Assembly: GCA_023428755.1 (NCBI GenBank)
Contig: JAEYWX010000017.1
Location: 124,001-188,000, forward strand
Direction: 5' to 3'
Length of the DNA: 64,000 nucleotides
Source of the DNA: Bacteroidota bacterium
GTDB lineage: Bacteria > Bacteroidota > Bacteroidia > Chitinophagales > Chitinophagaceae
A program made the position numbers and the translations under genes. A model generated the notes under the pieces. It was given only the letters and a program-made list of their open reading frames with translations, was not told the origin of the DNA and did no database searches. Of this stretch, positions 32,000 to 40,605 are shown in pieces; the stretch's first letter is position 1, and the number at the start of each line of letters is the position of its first letter.

Positions 32000-33010
32000 T
32001 TATCCTTTGTAATAGGTTTCCAGTTCACTCATCATATTCTTGCTGCCAATAAACATAGGCACCCGTTGGTGCAATTCCGTTGGCTGTACATCCAGAATTG
32101 GAATTTTTCCATCCGTTGCCCGGCCTCCGGCCATTTCCATAATGAAGGCAAACGGATTGCACTCATACGCTAAACGCAATTTACCATTGGGGCGGTCAAC
32201 TGTACCCGGGTACATAAAAATACCTCCCTTGATCAGGCTGCGATGCACATCGGCCACCATGCTTCCAATATAACGCTGCGTGTAAGGACCACCGTTCGTT
32301 TTATCTTTTTTCTGGCAGGCTGTAATATAATTCTGTACTCCTTTTTCATAACGGAAAAAGTTGCCATGGTTCACAGAATAAATATTCCCTTCAGGCGGAC
32401 ATTGAATATCCGGATGACTCAAACAAAATTCACCAATGGAAGGATCTAATGTAAAACCATTCACACCTCTTTTTGTAGCATACACCATCATGGTACTGCT
32501 TCCATACACCATATAACCTGCTGCCACCTGGTTGCGGCCTTTCTGTAAAAAATCTGCATGTGTGCACGGCTTGCCTCTTTCACTCACACGACGGTACACA
32601 CTAAAAATAGTACCAATTGAAATGTTCACATCAATGTTGCCGCTGCCATCCAGCGGATCGAACATCACTACATATTTTGCATTGTTGCTGATCTCATCAT
32701 CAAACACTACAATATTATCCATTTCTTCACTGCCAATACCGGCACAACTGATGCCATGCTGCAACACTTTCATAAATTGGGTGTTGGCATAAATGTCGAG
32801 CTTCTTTACATCTTCGCCCTGTACATTGATACTTCCCGCATCGCCCAGAATATCGACAAGCCCCGCTTTATTCACTTCTACATTTACACGTTTGGCAGCC
32901 AAACCAAGATCTCGCAAGAGACTGCTCAATTCGCCGGTTGCCTGTGGAAAATTGCGTAACTGTTGGATGGTAAACTCATCCAGTGTTAATATTCTTCTGT
33001 CTATACTCAT
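32000..33010 (-). CDS. fbp: Class I fructose-1,6-bisphosphatase
   Basis: This 336-residue enzyme hydrolyses fructose 1,6-bisphosphate to fructose 6-phosphate in gluconeogenesis. The metal-binding sequence DPLDGSGNIDVNISIGTIFS is intact, as are IGSEEMDNI, YIGSMVADVHRSLIKGGIFM, YPGTVDRPNGKLRLAYECNP and MEMAGGRATDG. The length fits the family. Combined with the pyruvate phosphate dikinase at the right edge, the organism can reverse glycolysis. A minus-strand -7 box (33040-33047) lies 29 bases upstream; the ABC ATPase follows within 48 bases. Confidence 0.95.
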   Translation of the reverse strand: MSIDRRILTLDEFTIQQLRNFPQATGELSSLLRDLGLAAKRVNVEVNKAGLVDILGDAGSINVQGEDVKKLDIYANTQFMKVLQHGISCAGIGSEEMDNIVVFDDEISNNAKYVVMFDPLDGSGNIDVNISIGTIFSVYRRVSERGKPCTHADFLQKGRNQVAAGYMVYGSSTMMVYATKRGVNGFTLDPSIGEFCLSHPDIQCPPEGNIYSVNHGNFFRYEKGVQNYITACQKKDKTNGGPYTQRYIGSMVADVHRSLIKGGIFMYPGTVDRPNGKLRLAYECNPFAFIMEMAGGRATDGKIPILDVQPTELHQRVPMFIGSKNMMSELETYYKG

Positions 33011-33039
33011 ACGGTTGTTTTAAGCAGTTTCGTTCAAGG

Positions 33040-33047
33040 CAAATGTA
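33040..33047 (-). promoter_or_regulatory. -7 box of fbp
   Basis: CAAATGTA reads TACATTTG on the minus strand, 29 bases upstream of the fbp ATG. Confidence 0.5.
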
Positions 33048-33140
33048 AGGGATTCAAACAGATGAAGGAGCGGATGGAGGTGCAAACGGCATCCTGCTGT
33101 GTCGCACACTGCAACATGCAGGTTTTGCTATCTTTATCAA

Positions 33141-33611
33141 ATGGAATGGACCTGGATCATCGTTGGAGTTATTCTTACGCTTGTAGCTATTGGTGGGAGT
33201 ATTTTGCCATTGATACCCGGCCCTCCCATTGCCTATATCGGTTTGTTGTTGCAGCAACTTCGGGAAGAGAAACCGTTCACTACACAGTTCCTTGTTATCT
33301 GGGCCGCTATTGTTGTTGTATCACTCATTCTTGATTATGTGATCCCCATTTGGGGCACTAAAAAATTCGGTGGAACGAAATATGGTGTTTGGGGATGTAC
33401 ACTCGGTTTCCTCGCTGCATTCTGGCTGGGGCCTTGGGGAATTATCGTTGGCCCGTTTGCGGGAGCATTTATTGGCGAAATGATAGCGCAGCAAAACTCA
33501 AACGTCGCCTTCAAAGCAGCATTGGGTTCGTTTGTTGGCTTTCTTGCAGGAAGCTTTTTGAAACTGGTAATTTGCTTTTTTATGCTGTATTATATTTTGA
33601 CGAGTATATAA
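33141..33611 (+). CDS. DUF456 membrane protein
   Basis: This 156-residue protein has about four hydrophobic segments rich in glycine and the pattern LVAIGGSILPLIPGPPIAYIGLL, then YVIPIWGTKKFGGTKYGVWG and GPWGIIVGPFAGAFIGEMIA, all hallmarks of DUF456 proteins, whose function is unknown. ATG 33141 is chosen because upstream codons lack the pattern, and a near-consensus -7 box TATCTTTA (33129-33136) lies 4 bases before it. It is divergent from fbp. The 33612-33823 gap after it holds a short TTTCCC/GGGAAA hairpin and the repeat copy at 33790. Confidence 0.8.
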   Translation: MEWTWIIVGVILTLVAIGGSILPLIPGPPIAYIGLLLQQLREEKPFTTQFLVIWAAIVVVSLILDYVIPIWGTKKFGGTKYGVWGCTLGFLAAFWLGPWGIIVGPFAGAFIGEMIAQQNSNVAFKAALGSFVGFLAGSFLKLVICFFMLYYILTSI

Positions 33612-33789
33612 AACGGCAGCCCCTTTCTCCTTCTCTTTCCCCCAAGGGAAAAGAGCGGTGCTGCACATTCCTAACCAAGCTTCATTTCTTACACATCAAC
33701 TATAAAATGTATTCCTCATGATGCAAGATGATTTAATTCATTTGATTCTGTAAATAAGTGAGGGCTGTGTGGGGAGTTCTTCCCTTTCG

Positions 33790-33840
33790 GGGGTAACTGA
33801 AGAATGAAGGTTACAAGCGAAGCTCAGAGCGGGCCGGGTG
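33790..33840. repeat. Dispersed intergenic repeat with GTAAC/GTTAC hairpin, copy 2
   Basis: This copy matches 24657-24707 and runs into the 3' end of the GtrA gene. The GTAAC/GTTAC arms are retained although flanking bases differ. Confidence 0.5.
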
Positions 33841-34315
33841 CTTTAAACGTAAAATACTTCTGTGAAAAATAACTGAAGGCTACAACAAACACGGTGGTGC
33901 AGATCTTTGCCAGCGTAGCATACATGTGAAAGGTTTCTACAAATATTTTCAGAAAGAAATAGTTGAGAACAATGGCACCGGCCACCACGATCATGTATTT
34001 CGGCAGCTGCTCCCGTTTGCGAACTGCACTTCCTTCAAACACCACATAACGACTCAGAAAAAAACCAACCGGGAATGTTATAACAAACGACATTAAAAAC
34101 GCAGCAATATGCGGACTCACCGTCATAAACGGTGTGTGAACCATTTCTTTGTTGAGAATAAAGTTATAGCTGATATAGAACAGCAGGATGTCAAGCACCG
34201 TATTGCCGCCGCCACAAGCCGCATAACGGAAGGTTTGCATTGGCATCAACCGCTTGAATGGCGGATAAAACCAATCGATCACCGCATGAATAAAAGCTAC
34301 CGTTCTGTTGATCAT
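33824..34315 (-). CDS. GtrA family membrane protein
   Basis: This 163-residue protein has four membrane helices typical of GtrA, a presumed flippase or partner for polyprenyl-linked sugars. MQTFRYAACGGGNTVLDILLF is the first helix with its family RF/GG pattern, and FVITFPVGFFLSRYVVFEGS carries the conserved F...Y.VF motif, later echoed by KYFTFKAPG. ATG 34315 is preferred because a minus-strand -7 box (34324-34331) ends 8 bases upstream and the region before it is unlike the family. GtrA could pair with the GT2 enzymes at 1938 or 61228, which are distant. Confidence 0.82.
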   Translation of the reverse strand: MINRTVAFIHAVIDWFYPPFKRLMPMQTFRYAACGGGNTVLDILLFYISYNFILNKEMVHTPFMTVSPHIAAFLMSFVITFPVGFFLSRYVVFEGSAVRKREQLPKYMIVVAGAIVLNYFFLKIFVETFHMYATLAKICTTVFVVAFSYFSQKYFTFKAPGPL

Positions 34316-34323
34316 AAAGGTTG

Positions 34324-34331
34324 CAAAGGTA
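34324..34331 (-). promoter_or_regulatory. -7 box of the GtrA gene
   Basis: CAAAGGTA reads TACCTTTG on the minus strand, 8 bases upstream of the ATG at 34315. Confidence 0.5.
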
Positions 34332-34403
34332 AACATTTGAAATAAAGTTTTCGGTTGCCGGATTGTTATTGAAGTAAAGGTTAACAGATCGCCGTTTTGC
34401 ATG

Positions 34404-34411
34404 TAGCTTTG
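34404..34411 (+). promoter_or_regulatory. -7 box of the rhodanese-thioredoxin gene
   Basis: TAGCTTTG matches TAnnTTTG, 12 bases upstream of the ATG at 34424. It forms a divergent pair with the GtrA box 73 bases away. Confidence 0.5.
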
Positions 34412-34423
34412 CAAAAAAAAGAT

Positions 34424-35119
34424 ATGCGTTTAACAATAATATCTGTACTCTTTTTGCTAAGCAGTTGTAGCGGTGGGGCCCAAGCGAACCAGGAAGTTTC
34501 TGCCGACCAGTTTGAAAAAGAAATTCAGCAAACCAATGTGCAATTGCTGGATGTGCGTACTGCAGGTGAATTCAGAAACGGTCATATTAAATCGGCATTA
34601 CAGGCGAATTGGAACGATGAAAAAGAATTTGCAGAACGTACCTCGGCACTTGATAAACAAAAACCGGTGTATGTGTATTGTTTGAGTGGCCCACGCAGCA
34701 GTGCCGCTGCCGAATGGTTGCGTGCAAATGGGTTTCAACAGATAGTGGAATTAAATGGTGGCTTTAGCAGTTGGAAGCGTAAGGGCAAACCGGTTGAAGG
34801 CATGGCCTATGTAAAACAAATGACCATGGCCGACTACCAGCAACAGATCGCCGGAAAAGAATATGTGCTGGTTGATTTTGGTGCTGAATGGTGCCCACCC
34901 TGTCGCAAAATGGAACCTATCGTAAACGAATTCCTGGCGCTGCACAAAGAAATATCGTTCTTTAAAATTGACGGCGGCATTCATACTGATCTCATGAAAC
35001 AACTCAATGCAGATGGGTTGCCAACTTTTATACTGTTGAAAAACGGACAGGAAGTGTGGCGGTACAAAGGTGTTCTTACAGCTGAGGAATTAAACGGCAT
35101 CTGGGCAAGTAAGAAATAG
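34424..35119 (+). CDS. Rhodanese-thioredoxin fusion lipoprotein
   Basis: This 231-residue protein fuses two redox/sulfur domains behind a lipoprotein signal (lipobox LSSC, C15). Residues 25-126 form a rhodanese domain with LLDVRTAGEF and active-site loop CLSGPRS (C86). Residues 130-231 form a thioredoxin with WCPPC (C157, C160) and the cis-proline region DGLPTFILL. It should sit in the periplasm or at a membrane surface and may couple persulfide transfer to thiol reduction. ATG 34424 is set by the lipobox and the -7 box. A methyltransferase gene follows after 25 bases. Domain calls are firm. Confidence 0.88.
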   Translation: MRLTIISVLFLLSSCSGGAQANQEVSADQFEKEIQQTNVQLLDVRTAGEFRNGHIKSALQANWNDEKEFAERTSALDKQKPVYVYCLSGPRSSAAAEWLRANGFQQIVELNGGFSSWKRKGKPVEGMAYVKQMTMADYQQQIAGKEYVLVDFGAEWCPPCRKMEPIVNEFLALHKEISFFKIDGGIHTDLMKQLNADGLPTFILLKNGQEVWRYKGVLTAEELNGIWASKK

Positions 35120-35144
35120 TATCTTTAAAGAGAAGCGTTCAACA

Positions 35145-35906
35145 ATGGAAACACTTTCGGCCGATCAACAAACATGGTATCGTAACTGGTTCAATTCGCC
35201 CTACTATCATCAATTGTATTTTCAGCGGGATGAACAGGAAGCGGCTGCTTTTATCGATCGCTTATTGGAAAAATTGAATCCGCCTGCCAATGCTTCAATG
35301 CTTGATGTTGCCTGCGGTCGTGGCAGGCACAGCATTCACCTTGCATCGAAGGGATACATGGTTACAGGTATCGATATCAGTGATGATAGTATTGCAGAAG
35401 CAAAAAAACACGAATCGGATAAGCTTGAGTTTTTTGTACATGATATGCGCTTGCCGTTTCGTATGAACTATTATGATGTTGCATTCAACTTCTTTACCAG
35501 TTTTGGATTTTTTCGCACCCGAAGGGAACATGACAATGCCATCCGCACCATTGCCCAATCACTGAAACCGGGCGGCACGTTTGTGATTGATTACCTGAAT
35601 GCGCATTATATTGAAAACCATTTGCAGTATAAAAGTGAGTTTCAGAAAGATGATGTGATCTATTACATTACCCGTTGGCTGGATGAAACACATTTTTATA
35701 AAAAGATCGTGATTGAAGACGAAGCGAATTTGCAGGAGCCGCTGGAGTTTACAGAGAAAGTAGCGAAGTTTTCATTGGGCGATTTCAATGATATGTTTTC
35801 GTTTTACAATCTGCAGGTACAGGAAGTGTATGGTGATTACCATTTTGAACCCTACCATGTAACCAATTCGCCCCGGCTGATCATTATTGCAAAGAAGATG
35901 AAATAG
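35145..35906 (+). CDS. Class I SAM-dependent methyltransferase
   Basis: This 253-residue protein has the class I methyltransferase fold: motif I MLDVACGRGRHSIHLA, acidic strand 2 VTGIDISDDSI, DVAFNFFTSFGFFRTRREHD, and motif III region LKPGGTFVIDYLN. The N-terminal stretch (TWYRNWFNSPYYHQLYF) and EFTEKVAKFSLGDFNDMFSF are typical of a group of small-molecule methyltransferases with unknown acceptors. A near -7 box (TATCTTTA, 35120-35127) lies 17 bases upstream. Confidence 0.85.
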   Translation: METLSADQQTWYRNWFNSPYYHQLYFQRDEQEAAAFIDRLLEKLNPPANASMLDVACGRGRHSIHLASKGYMVTGIDISDDSIAEAKKHESDKLEFFVHDMRLPFRMNYYDVAFNFFTSFGFFRTRREHDNAIRTIAQSLKPGGTFVIDYLNAHYIENHLQYKSEFQKDDVIYYITRWLDETHFYKKIVIEDEANLQEPLEFTEKVAKFSLGDFNDMFSFYNLQVQEVYGDYHFEPYHVTNSPRLIIIAKKMK

Positions 35907-35910
35907 TTTT

Positions 35911-35939
35911 GGTCGGCACGGCCCTTAGGCCGTCAGACC
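35911..35939 (+). repeat. REP hairpin, left copy
   Basis: An imperfect palindrome with arms GGTCGGCACGGCC and GGCCGTCAGACC around a short TTA-type loop, flanked by TTTT and AAAA that extend the stem. Its reverse complement occurs at 36554-36582 with two differences in 29 bases. The two bracket the RAYT gene. Confidence 0.8.
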
Positions 35940-35959
35940 AAAAATGAGTAGATTTATTA

Positions 35960-36550
35960 ATGAATCTAAAAGCTAACACGATCTATCACATCTATAACCA
36001 GGGAGACAGAAAGCAACCTGTTTTCTATAATCGTGATCATTATTTGCGTTTTCTACAACTTGTGCGGAAGTACGTAAGCCCCAACTGCAGCATCCTCGCC
36101 TATTGCCTTATGCCCAATCACTTTCATTTCTTAATTCAAACAACTGAAAGAAGTATTGCCAATAAAAGAATAGGCAATATCATAAGCAGTGAGCTCTCAA
36201 ATGGTTTTAGAATGCTGCAAAGTACGTTTGCCCAGGTAATCAATACAGAGCGCTCGGAAACGGGTTCGCTTTTCAAGCAAAAGGCACAAGCAAAAGAGAT
36301 TGACGAATATGGCTTAAACCTAATTCATGTATTTAACTATATCCATCAAAATCCAGTATCGGCAATACTAGTGCGTGAAATGTTCGATTGGGAATTCTCA
36401 TCTTACAGAGATTTTGCGGGCTTAAGAAATGGCAGCCTTTGTAACATTAAGCTTGCCTTTGAACATACCGGGTTTGAAAAAAGGGACTTTCCTGTCAAAA
36501 GTTCGTACCCAGTAATTAATGAAATAGTTGAAAAGTATTTTAAAGATTAG
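35960..36550 (+). mobile_element. REP-associated tyrosine transposase (RAYT)
   Basis: This 196-residue Y1 transposase is related to IS200/IS605 enzymes and shows the RAYT pattern. An N-terminal YHIYNQGDRKQPVFYN strand precedes the HUH metal motif within MPNHFHFLIQ, and the catalytic tyrosine lies in NYIHQNPVSA. RAYTs cut single-stranded DNA at REP hairpins and are domesticated, single-copy, non-self-mobile relatives of transposases. The gene is bracketed by REP copies at 35911-35939 and 36554-36582 in inverted orientation, which fits this function directly. The frame is intact and full length, so the protein is probably active. Confidence 0.9.
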
Positions 36551-36553
36551 AAA

Positions 36554-36582
36554 GGTCTGACGGCCTAGGGGCCGTACCGACC
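36554..36582 (-). repeat. REP hairpin, right copy
   Basis: Arms GGTCTGACGGCC and GGCCGTACCGACC form the same imperfect palindrome as at 35911-35939, in opposite orientation, directly after the RAYT stop. Confidence 0.8.
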
Positions 36583-36598
36583 AGCCTTCTAAGTCTAC

Positions 36599-38578
36599 CT
36601 ACGGCTTCACATTCGCCTTCTTGTTATTCAGCAGCATCCAGCGTGATGACTCGTACAGGGCAATTGTTTCAACAGCCATTTGTTTTTTGGTTGCTTCGTA
36701 TGTTTCCTTCGACAATAGTGGCGCATTGAAATGCAACGGCACCAATGTGTCTTTTTGCAGATTCATATTGAGGATATAATAAAACTCATTATTAAGCATG
36801 CCGATCTTTGCTTCATCGTGGTGAATAATGAAGGCAAAATCTTTGCCCGCAGGTTTTCGCAACAAATCACGGCCAATACTGCTGTTGGTGTAAGGCTGGT
36901 TCAGCAAGCCGGCAATTGTTGGCAACACATCTACCTGGCTCACCACTTCTTTTCGCTTTTCTGGTTTAATAAAACCCGGTGCGTAAAACAGCAACGGTAT
37001 ATGCTCGTCTGTTAATCGTTCGTTGGTCCATGCATCAGGATACAATGCGCTGGCATTTCCTTTTACACCATGATCGCCTATGAAGACAAACAATGTATTG
37101 CTGAACCAGGGTTGTTGCTTCGCAGCTTCCATGAATTGCTGAATACTGTAATCGGTGTACAGCAGCGCCTCCATTTCTTTCTGCGAATCAAAGCCGTACT
37201 TTTTCAACAATGCCGGATCTACCTGTTTGGCAGCCACGGCAGCCGTATCTTCTTCCGGTATTACAAACGGACGGTGATTATCGGCCGTTTGAATGATGCT
37301 GAAAAACGGACTTGTCTGTTGGGATAATACTTCATTCGCTTCTTTAAACAGGTTCTTATCGCTGATGCCCCACACGTTGAACTTGGGGCTTTTGTACATC
37401 CCTTCTTCAAACAAATGAAGACCGTTTACATTGTTTACAAGCAACCCTTTGAAGTTGTTGAACTCACTGTTTCCGCCAATAAAATAGAACTTTTCATGAT
37501 TCGTAAAAGAGTTCAGAATCGTATGTTGATCAATGGCTTCTGCATTTCTTGTTGAAAATTTACTCAATTGTACATCCGGCACACCGCTCAGCATGGCAAA
37601 TACTCCTCTTGCTGTTCCAAAGTGGGGCGAAAAGCACCGCTCAAACAGCAAACCTTCATCGGCCAGCTTTTGCAAATATGGTGTTGTGTTAAGCGGGTTT
37701 CCGCTTAAAGCGGTTTTGTACATGCTTAACGATTCGCAGATTACCAATACCACATTCATTGGTTTGGCAGGCTGCATAAATGTTTCCCGGCGCTGAAAGT
37801 TAAGCATGGTTGATTCGGGTGGAAGTTGCAGCAGTTCTTTCATGGTTTCAAACTGCATTTTTGCACTGCCATCATCGGCAAACGGTTTCCGGAAACGAAG
37901 CGTGGTAAAGAAATTCTCGAGTGGATTCAAGGCGAGGTAGGCTTTGAAATTATCGCCCAGCCGAAATGCATCTTTCCACATCAACGGTTTGGCCGGGTTA
38001 CTGCCTGCCACACCAATGAGCAACAACATCATCATCCAAAACGTACGCATAGGCTTAAACGGATGCTGAATGGTATGAACTTTTGAATGGCTGCGAAGGA
38101 AAAAGCGATACAACAGATATACGATCAGCGATAACAACAGGAAGATCCAAAACAATGGATACGACTGCCATAACATGCTCATGGAGATGGTGAAATCTTC
38201 AATGAAGTTGAGGGCGCTGGCGTTGAGCCTTGTTTCCACATAATCGAAATGCCCAAAATCGGCTCCAAAAAAGAATAACAGGAAGCTGCTCATCACCACC
38301 AGGTAAATGATCCAGAAGCGTTTTGTACGGGCCGATTGAAAGGGAGAAAAACGATGAAAGCTTCCGGCCAACAGTAACGGAGCCAGCAAAATACAAACCC
38401 ACCGAAGATCAAAGCGAAGACCCATCAGAAAAGAAGGCACTGCATCGGCAATGGATACATCTTCGGGACGGAACGAAAAGAATGTCAATAAACGCATCAT
38501 GCTGAAAAGCAGCATGAAAAACACGAACAGACGTAATACCCAACGTGAAGTTGGCGGTAACTGAAAGCGATGACCCAT
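36599..38578 (-). CDS. LTA-synthase-type membrane sulfatase (phosphoglycerol or phosphoethanolamine transferase-like)
   Basis: This 659-residue protein has five N-terminal membrane helices (about 18-215) and an extracytoplasmic sulfatase/alkaline phosphatase domain. NVVLVICESLSMYKT supplies the first metal ligand (E), FGTARGVFAMLSG the probable threonine nucleophile, and FVFIGDHGVKGN the DH ligands. The family transfers head groups between membrane lipids or glycans. The divergent PAP2 phosphatase next door supports lipid head-group chemistry. ATG 38578 is used; ATG 38593 is also possible and lies only 4 bases after the -7 box (38598-38605). The acceptor is unknown. Confidence 0.85.
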   Translation of the reverse strand: MGHRFQLPPTSRWVLRLFVFFMLLFSMMRLLTFFSFRPEDVSIADAVPSFLMGLRFDLRWVCILLAPLLLAGSFHRFSPFQSARTKRFWIIYLVVMSSFLLFFFGADFGHFDYVETRLNASALNFIEDFTISMSMLWQSYPLFWIFLLLSLIVYLLYRFFLRSHSKVHTIQHPFKPMRTFWMMMLLLIGVAGSNPAKPLMWKDAFRLGDNFKAYLALNPLENFFTTLRFRKPFADDGSAKMQFETMKELLQLPPESTMLNFQRRETFMQPAKPMNVVLVICESLSMYKTALSGNPLNTTPYLQKLADEGLLFERCFSPHFGTARGVFAMLSGVPDVQLSKFSTRNAEAIDQHTILNSFTNHEKFYFIGGNSEFNNFKGLLVNNVNGLHLFEEGMYKSPKFNVWGISDKNLFKEANEVLSQQTSPFFSIIQTADNHRPFVIPEEDTAAVAAKQVDPALLKKYGFDSQKEMEALLYTDYSIQQFMEAAKQQPWFSNTLFVFIGDHGVKGNASALYPDAWTNERLTDEHIPLLFYAPGFIKPEKRKEVVSQVDVLPTIAGLLNQPYTNSSIGRDLLRKPAGKDFAFIIHHDEAKIGMLNNEFYYILNMNLQKDTLVPLHFNAPLLSKETYEATKKQMAVETIALYESSRWMLLNNKKANVKP

Positions 38579-38597
38579 AGTTTCCTTAAGCAATGGG

Positions 38598-38605
38598 CAA
38601 AAGTA
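38598..38605 (-). promoter_or_regulatory. -7 box of the sulfatase gene
   Basis: CAAAAGTA reads TACTTTTG on the minus strand, 4 bases from ATG 38593 and 19 from ATG 38578. Confidence 0.4.
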
Positions 38606-38649
38606 GAAAGAATTCTTTTGTTGCAGCTTTTATTCCATAAACGGTTCAC

Positions 38650-38657
38650 TATATTTG
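38650..38657 (+). promoter_or_regulatory. -7 box of the PAP2 gene
   Basis: TATATTTG matches TAnnTTTG, 8 bases upstream of ATG 38666. It excludes longer in-frame starts. Confidence 0.55.
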
Positions 38658-38665
38658 ACAATAAC

Positions 38666-39238
38666 ATGTTGAAGTCAGTCATACAGTTCGACCGTTCCCT
38701 CTTCTACTACATCAATAATAAATGGAGCAACGATTTTTTTGATGCGGTGATGCCCTTTTTTCGTAACCAGTATTTCTGGGTGCCGGTGTACCTGTTTCTC
38801 CTTGTTTTTGTAATTACAAATTTCAAATCGAAAGCCTGGTGGTGGATCCTTTTTTTTCTGGCTACGTTTGCGTTAACTGATATGATCAGCACACAGGTGT
38901 TTAAGGCATTTTTTGAACGTCCCCGCCCATGTGCCGATGCAGTTACATCGCAAACAGTACGGATGTTGATTCCCTGCAGTTACAGTTATGGGTTTGTTTC
39001 ATCGCATGCGGCCAATCATTTTGGTATTGCCATGTTCCTGTTTGGCACCATGAAACAGTTTTCCCGTACATGGATCTGGCTGGTGTTCTTTTGGGCATTC
39101 CTTGTTTGTTATGCCCAGCTGTACGTTGGTGCTCATTTCCCTTTTGATGTGGTAGGTGGTTGCGTGCTGGGGCTGTTGATCGGCCGGCAAACATCCCGGA
39201 TTTTTAACCGTCAGTTTGGTGGGTTGCAGGTTAACTGA
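38666..39238 (+). CDS. PAP2-type membrane phosphatase
   Basis: This 190-residue membrane protein has five or six helices and the three PAP2 motifs in order: KAFFERPRP (KxxxxxxRP), SSHAANH (the PSGH position, proline replaced by S) and AQLYVGAHFPFDVVGG (SRxxxxxHxxxD, with SR replaced by AQ). Histidines and the aspartate needed for phosphate transfer are kept. It probably dephosphorylates undecaprenyl pyrophosphate or phosphatidic acid. Start chosen from the -7 box. It is divergent from the sulfatase gene. Confidence 0.85.
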   Translation: MLKSVIQFDRSLFYYINNKWSNDFFDAVMPFFRNQYFWVPVYLFLLVFVITNFKSKAWWWILFFLATFALTDMISTQVFKAFFERPRPCADAVTSQTVRMLIPCSYSYGFVSSHAANHFGIAMFLFGTMKQFSRTWIWLVFFWAFLVCYAQLYVGAHFPFDVVGGCVLGLLIGRQTSRIFNRQFGGLQVN

Positions 39239-39282
39239 TTGTTGTGAAAACCGCTCAAAAAAGCTGATTGCTAAAAGCTTTG

Positions 39283-39290
39283 TACATTTG
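39283..39290 (+). promoter_or_regulatory. -7 box of the CNNM/CBS gene
   Basis: TACATTTG matches TAnnTTTG, 14 bases upstream of ATG 39305. Confidence 0.5.
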
Positions 39291-39304
39291 CCGCATATAT
39301 TACA

Positions 39305-40594
39305 ATGGAGATTTTTATATTACTCGTTCTTATTTTTCTCAATAGTTTGTTTGTGATCGCTGAGATCACATTGGTTTCTGCCCGCAGGTCCCGTCTGGAA
39401 ATGTTTGCTGCTAAAGGCAGCAGCAGTGCCCGTACTGCTTTAGAGCTTTCTGAAAATCCGGAAGTGTTTCTGTCTGCAGCGCAGATCGGCATTACCTTGA
39501 TCGCCATTTTAACGGGTGTATATTCCGGTGAAAAGTTTGGAAAAGATTTGATGCCGGTAATTGAAAAAGTCCCTTTTTTAAAGCTGTATGCTGAAAGTAT
39601 TGCCACAGGCATCATTGTAGTGATTGTTACCATTCTGTCTATCATTTTAGGCGAGCTTATTCCGAAGCGGATCGGGTTGATGAATGCGGAGAAAATAGCG
39701 ATGGCCGTAGCCAAACCAATGAAGGTGTTTGCAAAAGCTGTTCACCCGCTTGTTTGGTTTTTAAACCAGAGTACGAATCTAGTATTTCGTTTATTCAATG
39801 TAAAAACGGTTACCGATAACCAGGTAACGGAAGAAGAGATCAAAGCTATCATCAGCGAGGGAACTGAACAAGGTGCAATTGAAGAGGCCGAGCAGGAGAT
39901 CATTGAACGTGTATTTCACTTGGGCGACCGGAACATTACCTCGCTCATGACACATCGCAACGACATTGTTTGGTTTGATATCAACGATACAGAATCGTCC
40001 ATCAAAGAAAAGATCATAAAAGAAACGCATTCCATTTATCCTGTTTGCGATGGCGACCTGGATGATATCAAAGGGTTTGTTTCGATCAAAGACATGTACG
40101 TGTCGGATGATTTTACACTGTTCAAGGATTTAATGAAGCCTGCATTGTTCGTTCCTGAAAATAATTCGGCGTACCAGATTTTGGAGCGTTTCAAGCAAGG
40201 GAAAATTCACAGTGCGTTTATTGTGGATGAATACGGAAGTGTACAGGGGATGATCACGTTGAATGATATCCTGGAAGCGATTGTGGGCGATCTGCCTGAA
40301 CCGCATACAGATGACTACGAAATTGTGAAACGGGATGATGGCAGTTATTTGGTGGATGCACAAATTCCCTTTTATGACTTCCTTTCACGCTTTGAAAAAA
40401 CCGAATGGATGAACGAAGGTGAACAGGAGTTTGATACATTGGCCGGCTTTATCCTGCACGAGTTGGAACGTATTCCGCACGCCGGCGAAAAATTTGAATG
40501 GAAAGGTTTTACGTTCGAGATCATTGATATGGATGGCCACCGGATCGACAAAGTATTACTGCATGTGCCGGATGGTGTAGGTGATGATGAATAA
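39305..40594 (+). CDS. CNNM/CorC-HlyC hemolysin-family transporter
   Basis: This 429-residue protein has an N-terminal CNNM/DUF21 membrane domain (helices about 3-24, 60-80, 95-118 and 135-150), with AEITLVSARRSRLEM and LGELIPKRIGL as family marks. Two CBS domains follow (about 200-330), with MTHRNDIVWFDIN and FIVDEYGSVQGMITLNDIL, and then a C-terminal CorC/HlyC domain (about 345-425). These proteins are linked to Mg2+ or Co2+ efflux, with CBS domains sensing nucleotide. The older label hemolysin is historical. A small AT-rich gene follows after 11 bases. Confidence 0.9.
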   Translation: MEIFILLVLIFLNSLFVIAEITLVSARRSRLEMFAAKGSSSARTALELSENPEVFLSAAQIGITLIAILTGVYSGEKFGKDLMPVIEKVPFLKLYAESIATGIIVVIVTILSIILGELIPKRIGLMNAEKIAMAVAKPMKVFAKAVHPLVWFLNQSTNLVFRLFNVKTVTDNQVTEEEIKAIISEGTEQGAIEEAEQEIIERVFHLGDRNITSLMTHRNDIVWFDINDTESSIKEKIIKETHSIYPVCDGDLDDIKGFVSIKDMYVSDDFTLFKDLMKPALFVPENNSAYQILERFKQGKIHSAFIVDEYGSVQGMITLNDILEAIVGDLPEPHTDDYEIVKRDDGSYLVDAQIPFYDFLSRFEKTEWMNEGEQEFDTLAGFILHELERIPHAGEKFEWKGFTFEIIDMDGHRIDKVLLHVPDGVGDDE

Positions 40595-40605
40595 TATCAC
40601 ACAGA

